Source: JAWCQZ01 sp964486625
Lineage (GTDB): Archaea > Halobacteriota > Syntropharchaeia > JACQPP01
DNA length: 6,881 bases
Reading direction: 5' to 3'
Assembly (NCBI GenBank): GCA_964486625.1
Contig: CAZANW010000083.1
Span: 1 to 6,881, forward strand
Part shown: positions 6,128 through 6,881 of the stretch, piece by piece
How positions within the stretch are numbered: the stretch's first letter is position 1
Layout: the number at the start of each line of letters is the position of its first letter
Translations under genes and position numbers: made by a program
Notes under the pieces: model-generated
What the model saw: the letters and a program-made list of their open reading frames with translations, nothing else
Databases searched by the model: none
Told to the model about the DNA's origin: nothing

Positions 6128-6691
6128 ATGGGCGAAGAGTTCGGCCAGCACCTCCCAATTGAAGGCGCCATCCACTTCTACCAGGCCGTGGAGCGCTTCG
6201 CGAAATACTGCTCCCTCTGCAAGTCCCTCAAGGAGCCCGAGGCGCGCCTCGGCTGCAGCGGCCAGGTCCGGGAGAGCCTCGACACCGCATACGCCGAGTT
6301 CCTCATGGCATTCCCCCTGATTCTGCCCCTCTCGGAGGGGGCCCGCCCCCTGCCGGCGACCGGCGACATCACGACCGAGGAGTTGCGGGCGCTCTTCCAG
6401 AAGCAAATCAATGCGCTCGACGGCGGGAAGGTCCGGGACGTCCTCGGGCGGATTGACAAACTCCGGGCCGCGTGCCCGGGGGACGGATGCGTCCTGGAGA
6501 CATGCAGGGCGGACGCGGAGGCCGTCCAGGCGTTCGCGGGGAGGGTGAAGAAGGGGGCGGAGGCGTTCTTTTTGGAGGACGTGCTGGGCACGGTCAAGAA
6601 GCAACTGGAGGCGGCGGCGAAGGACCCCGAGTCGTTCCGGGCGATGCTGCCGCTGCCGCCGAAGCCGCTCAAAGACGAATACCGGCTTTAG
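6128..6691 (+). CDS. Unrecognised helical protein with two three-cysteine clusters
   Basis: 187 residues with no signal peptide or membrane segment apparent, so probably cytoplasmic. I do not recognise a family. It is rich in Ala, Leu, Glu and Lys, and most of it looks alpha-helical. Six cysteines fall in two clusters: C28-x2-C31-x11-C43 (YCSLCKSL and LGCSG) and C116-x4-C121-x4-C126 (ACPGDGC and LETC). Such spacing could bind zinc, copper or an Fe-S cluster, possibly one site formed by both groups (inference). Two histidines near the N-terminus (H8, H16) could add ligands. GGGAG lies 4 bases before the ATG at 6128. It begins 39 bases after the copper ATPase in the same direction, so co-transcription is likely and a role in metal handling is plausible, though the ATPase linkage is the only support. 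Confidence 0.72.
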   Translation: MGEEFGQHLPIEGAIHFYQAVERFAKYCSLCKSLKEPEARLGCSGQVRESLDTAYAEFLMAFPLILPLSEGARPLPATGDITTEELRALFQKQINALDGGKVRDVLGRIDKLRAACPGDGCVLETCRADAEAVQAFAGRVKKGAEAFFLEDVLGTVKKQLEAAAKDPESFRAMLPLPPKPLKDEYRL

Positions 6692-6698
6692 TGGCCAG

Positions 6699-6742
6699 GT
6701 GACGAGAACCCCCCGGGATTCATCCCGGGGATGAATCGTCAC
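6699..6742. repeat. Hairpin after the Cys-cluster gene, 10-bp palindrome with an outer stem
   Basis: The inner palindrome at 6717-6737 is perfect (10 base pairs around one central G; in practice a small loop). GTGAC at 6699-6703 can pair with GTCAC at 6738-6742, giving an outer stem, with a C-rich bulge (6704-6716) on the left side only. No T-run follows, so a classical intrinsic terminator is not supported. It could protect the 3' end of the mRNA, be a REP-like element, or be a protein binding site. Confidence 0.6.
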
Positions 6743-6750
6743 AAAGGTGA
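6739..6750. repeat. Small hairpin TCAC-AAAG-GTGA
   Basis: A 4-bp stem with a 4-base loop. It competes for the same bases (6739-6742) as the outer stem of the preceding hairpin, so the two are alternatives. It is weak on its own. Confidence 0.25.
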
Positions 6751-6766
6751 ACGGGAAAGCCTATAG

Positions 6767-6799
6767 CCCGGGCTCCCGATAGCGATATTGGAAGCCGGG
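6767..6799. repeat. Hairpin with a GCGA (GNRA) loop on the plus strand
   Basis: The core, 6771-6796, aligns over 11 positions without bulges: nine Watson-Crick pairs, one G-T wobble (6778/6789) and one C-A mismatch (6775/6792). It closes on a GCGA loop (6782-6785). CCC at 6767-6769 and GGG at 6797-6799 can lengthen it with G6770 bulged. GCCGG/CCGGC (6794-6798 with 6804-6808) is a competing stem. Confidence 0.5.
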
Positions 6800-6812
6800 G
6801 CGACCGGCCTCC

Positions 6813-6852
6813 CCACGAGAAACCACGCTTCGGATAGCGTGGCTTCTCGCGG
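6813..6852 (-). repeat. Long hairpin, fully paired only as minus-strand RNA; IS200/IS605-like end or structured RNA
   Basis: The arms are 6813-6829 and 6836-6852, around a 6-base loop (6830-6835). On the plus strand there are 15 pairs and two A-C mismatches (6815/6850 and 6822/6843). On the minus strand both mismatches become G-U wobbles, so all 17 positions pair in RNA. The minus-strand core, GAAGCCACGCT with AGCGTGG, resembles subterminal hairpins and TnpB guide-RNA ends of IS200/IS605 elements (from memory). No tnpA or tnpB gene is in the window. It lies 14 bases upstream of a strong SD, so a leader-RNA role is also possible. Confidence 0.6.
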
Positions 6853-6866
6853 CAGAAAAACATTCC

Positions 6867-6875
6867 GGAGGTGAT
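6867..6875 (+). promoter_or_regulatory. Strong Shine-Dalgarno site for a gene starting at or beyond the right edge
   Basis: GGAGGTGAT is an exact complement of the 3' end of 16S rRNA. The ATG at 6874 overlaps it and is too close to be the likely start, so the true start should be just past 6881. The preceding 6692-6866 would then be this gene's leader, the upstream gene's trailer, or a separate element. Confidence 0.6.
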
Positions 6876-6881
6876 GAAAGT

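Noticed and set aside
6717..6737. Rho-independent terminator
   Set aside because: The palindrome is strong, but no T-run follows on either strand, so only a hairpin is reported.
6739..6814. Cyclic di-GMP (GEMM-I) riboswitch
   Set aside because: A hairpin followed by AAAGCC and a GNRA loop recalled this class, but the conserved GACGCAAAGCC core and the expected order of GNRA loop and receptor are not present.
1..6881. CRISPR array, tRNA or rRNA genes
   Set aside because: No regularly spaced direct repeats, no cloverleaf with a T-loop signature, and no rRNA-like conserved segments were seen on either strand.

Overview
This is a very GC-rich, gene-dense window with five protein-coding genes, the first cut by the left edge. 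Every gene has strong G/C bias at third codon positions. The organism cannot be named. Two genes (3133-3690 and 3779-6088) lack a Shine-Dalgarno (SD) sequence and have AT-rich, TATA-like boxes about 25-30 bases before their start codons. Two other starts have good SD sequences. Together with a copper ATPase built around TRASH/YHS metal-binding domains, this leans towards an uncultured high-GC archaeon (inference, low confidence). A bacterium with some leaderless genes is not excluded.

Left part (1-2345, minus strand): a formate dehydrogenase accessory unit. fdhD (2345-1632) is followed after 31 bases by a fused NuoE-NuoF-type diaphorase subunit (1600 to beyond base 1). The pair suggests an NAD-linked, molybdenum/tungsten formate dehydrogenase whose catalytic subunit would lie off the left edge. 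The FdhD is odd because it lacks the CxxC sulfur-relay cysteines.

Middle (2346-3126): a 172-base divergent spacer leads into a class I SAM-dependent methyltransferase on the plus strand. It ends 6 bases from the stop of a convergent gene for a membrane-anchored, histidine-rich exported protein (3690-3133).

Right part (3691-6691): an 88-base divergent spacer with a palindromic TTTAAA box separates that exported protein from a Cu(I)-type P1B ATPase (3779-6088). The ATPase carries one TRASH/YHS metal-binding domain at each end and has no HMA domain. Thirty-nine bases later comes an unrecognised 187-residue helical protein with six cysteines in two clusters. The exported His-rich protein, double-TRASH ATPase and Cys-cluster protein form a plausible metal (probably copper) handling locus, and this is the most interesting protein-level signal here.

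Tail (6692-6881): 190 bases without a gene but full of secondary structure. It holds three hairpins and then an exact anti-SD complement that probably serves a gene starting just past the right edge. The largest hairpin pairs better as RNA from the minus strand and resembles an IS200/IS605-type terminal hairpin or structured RNA.
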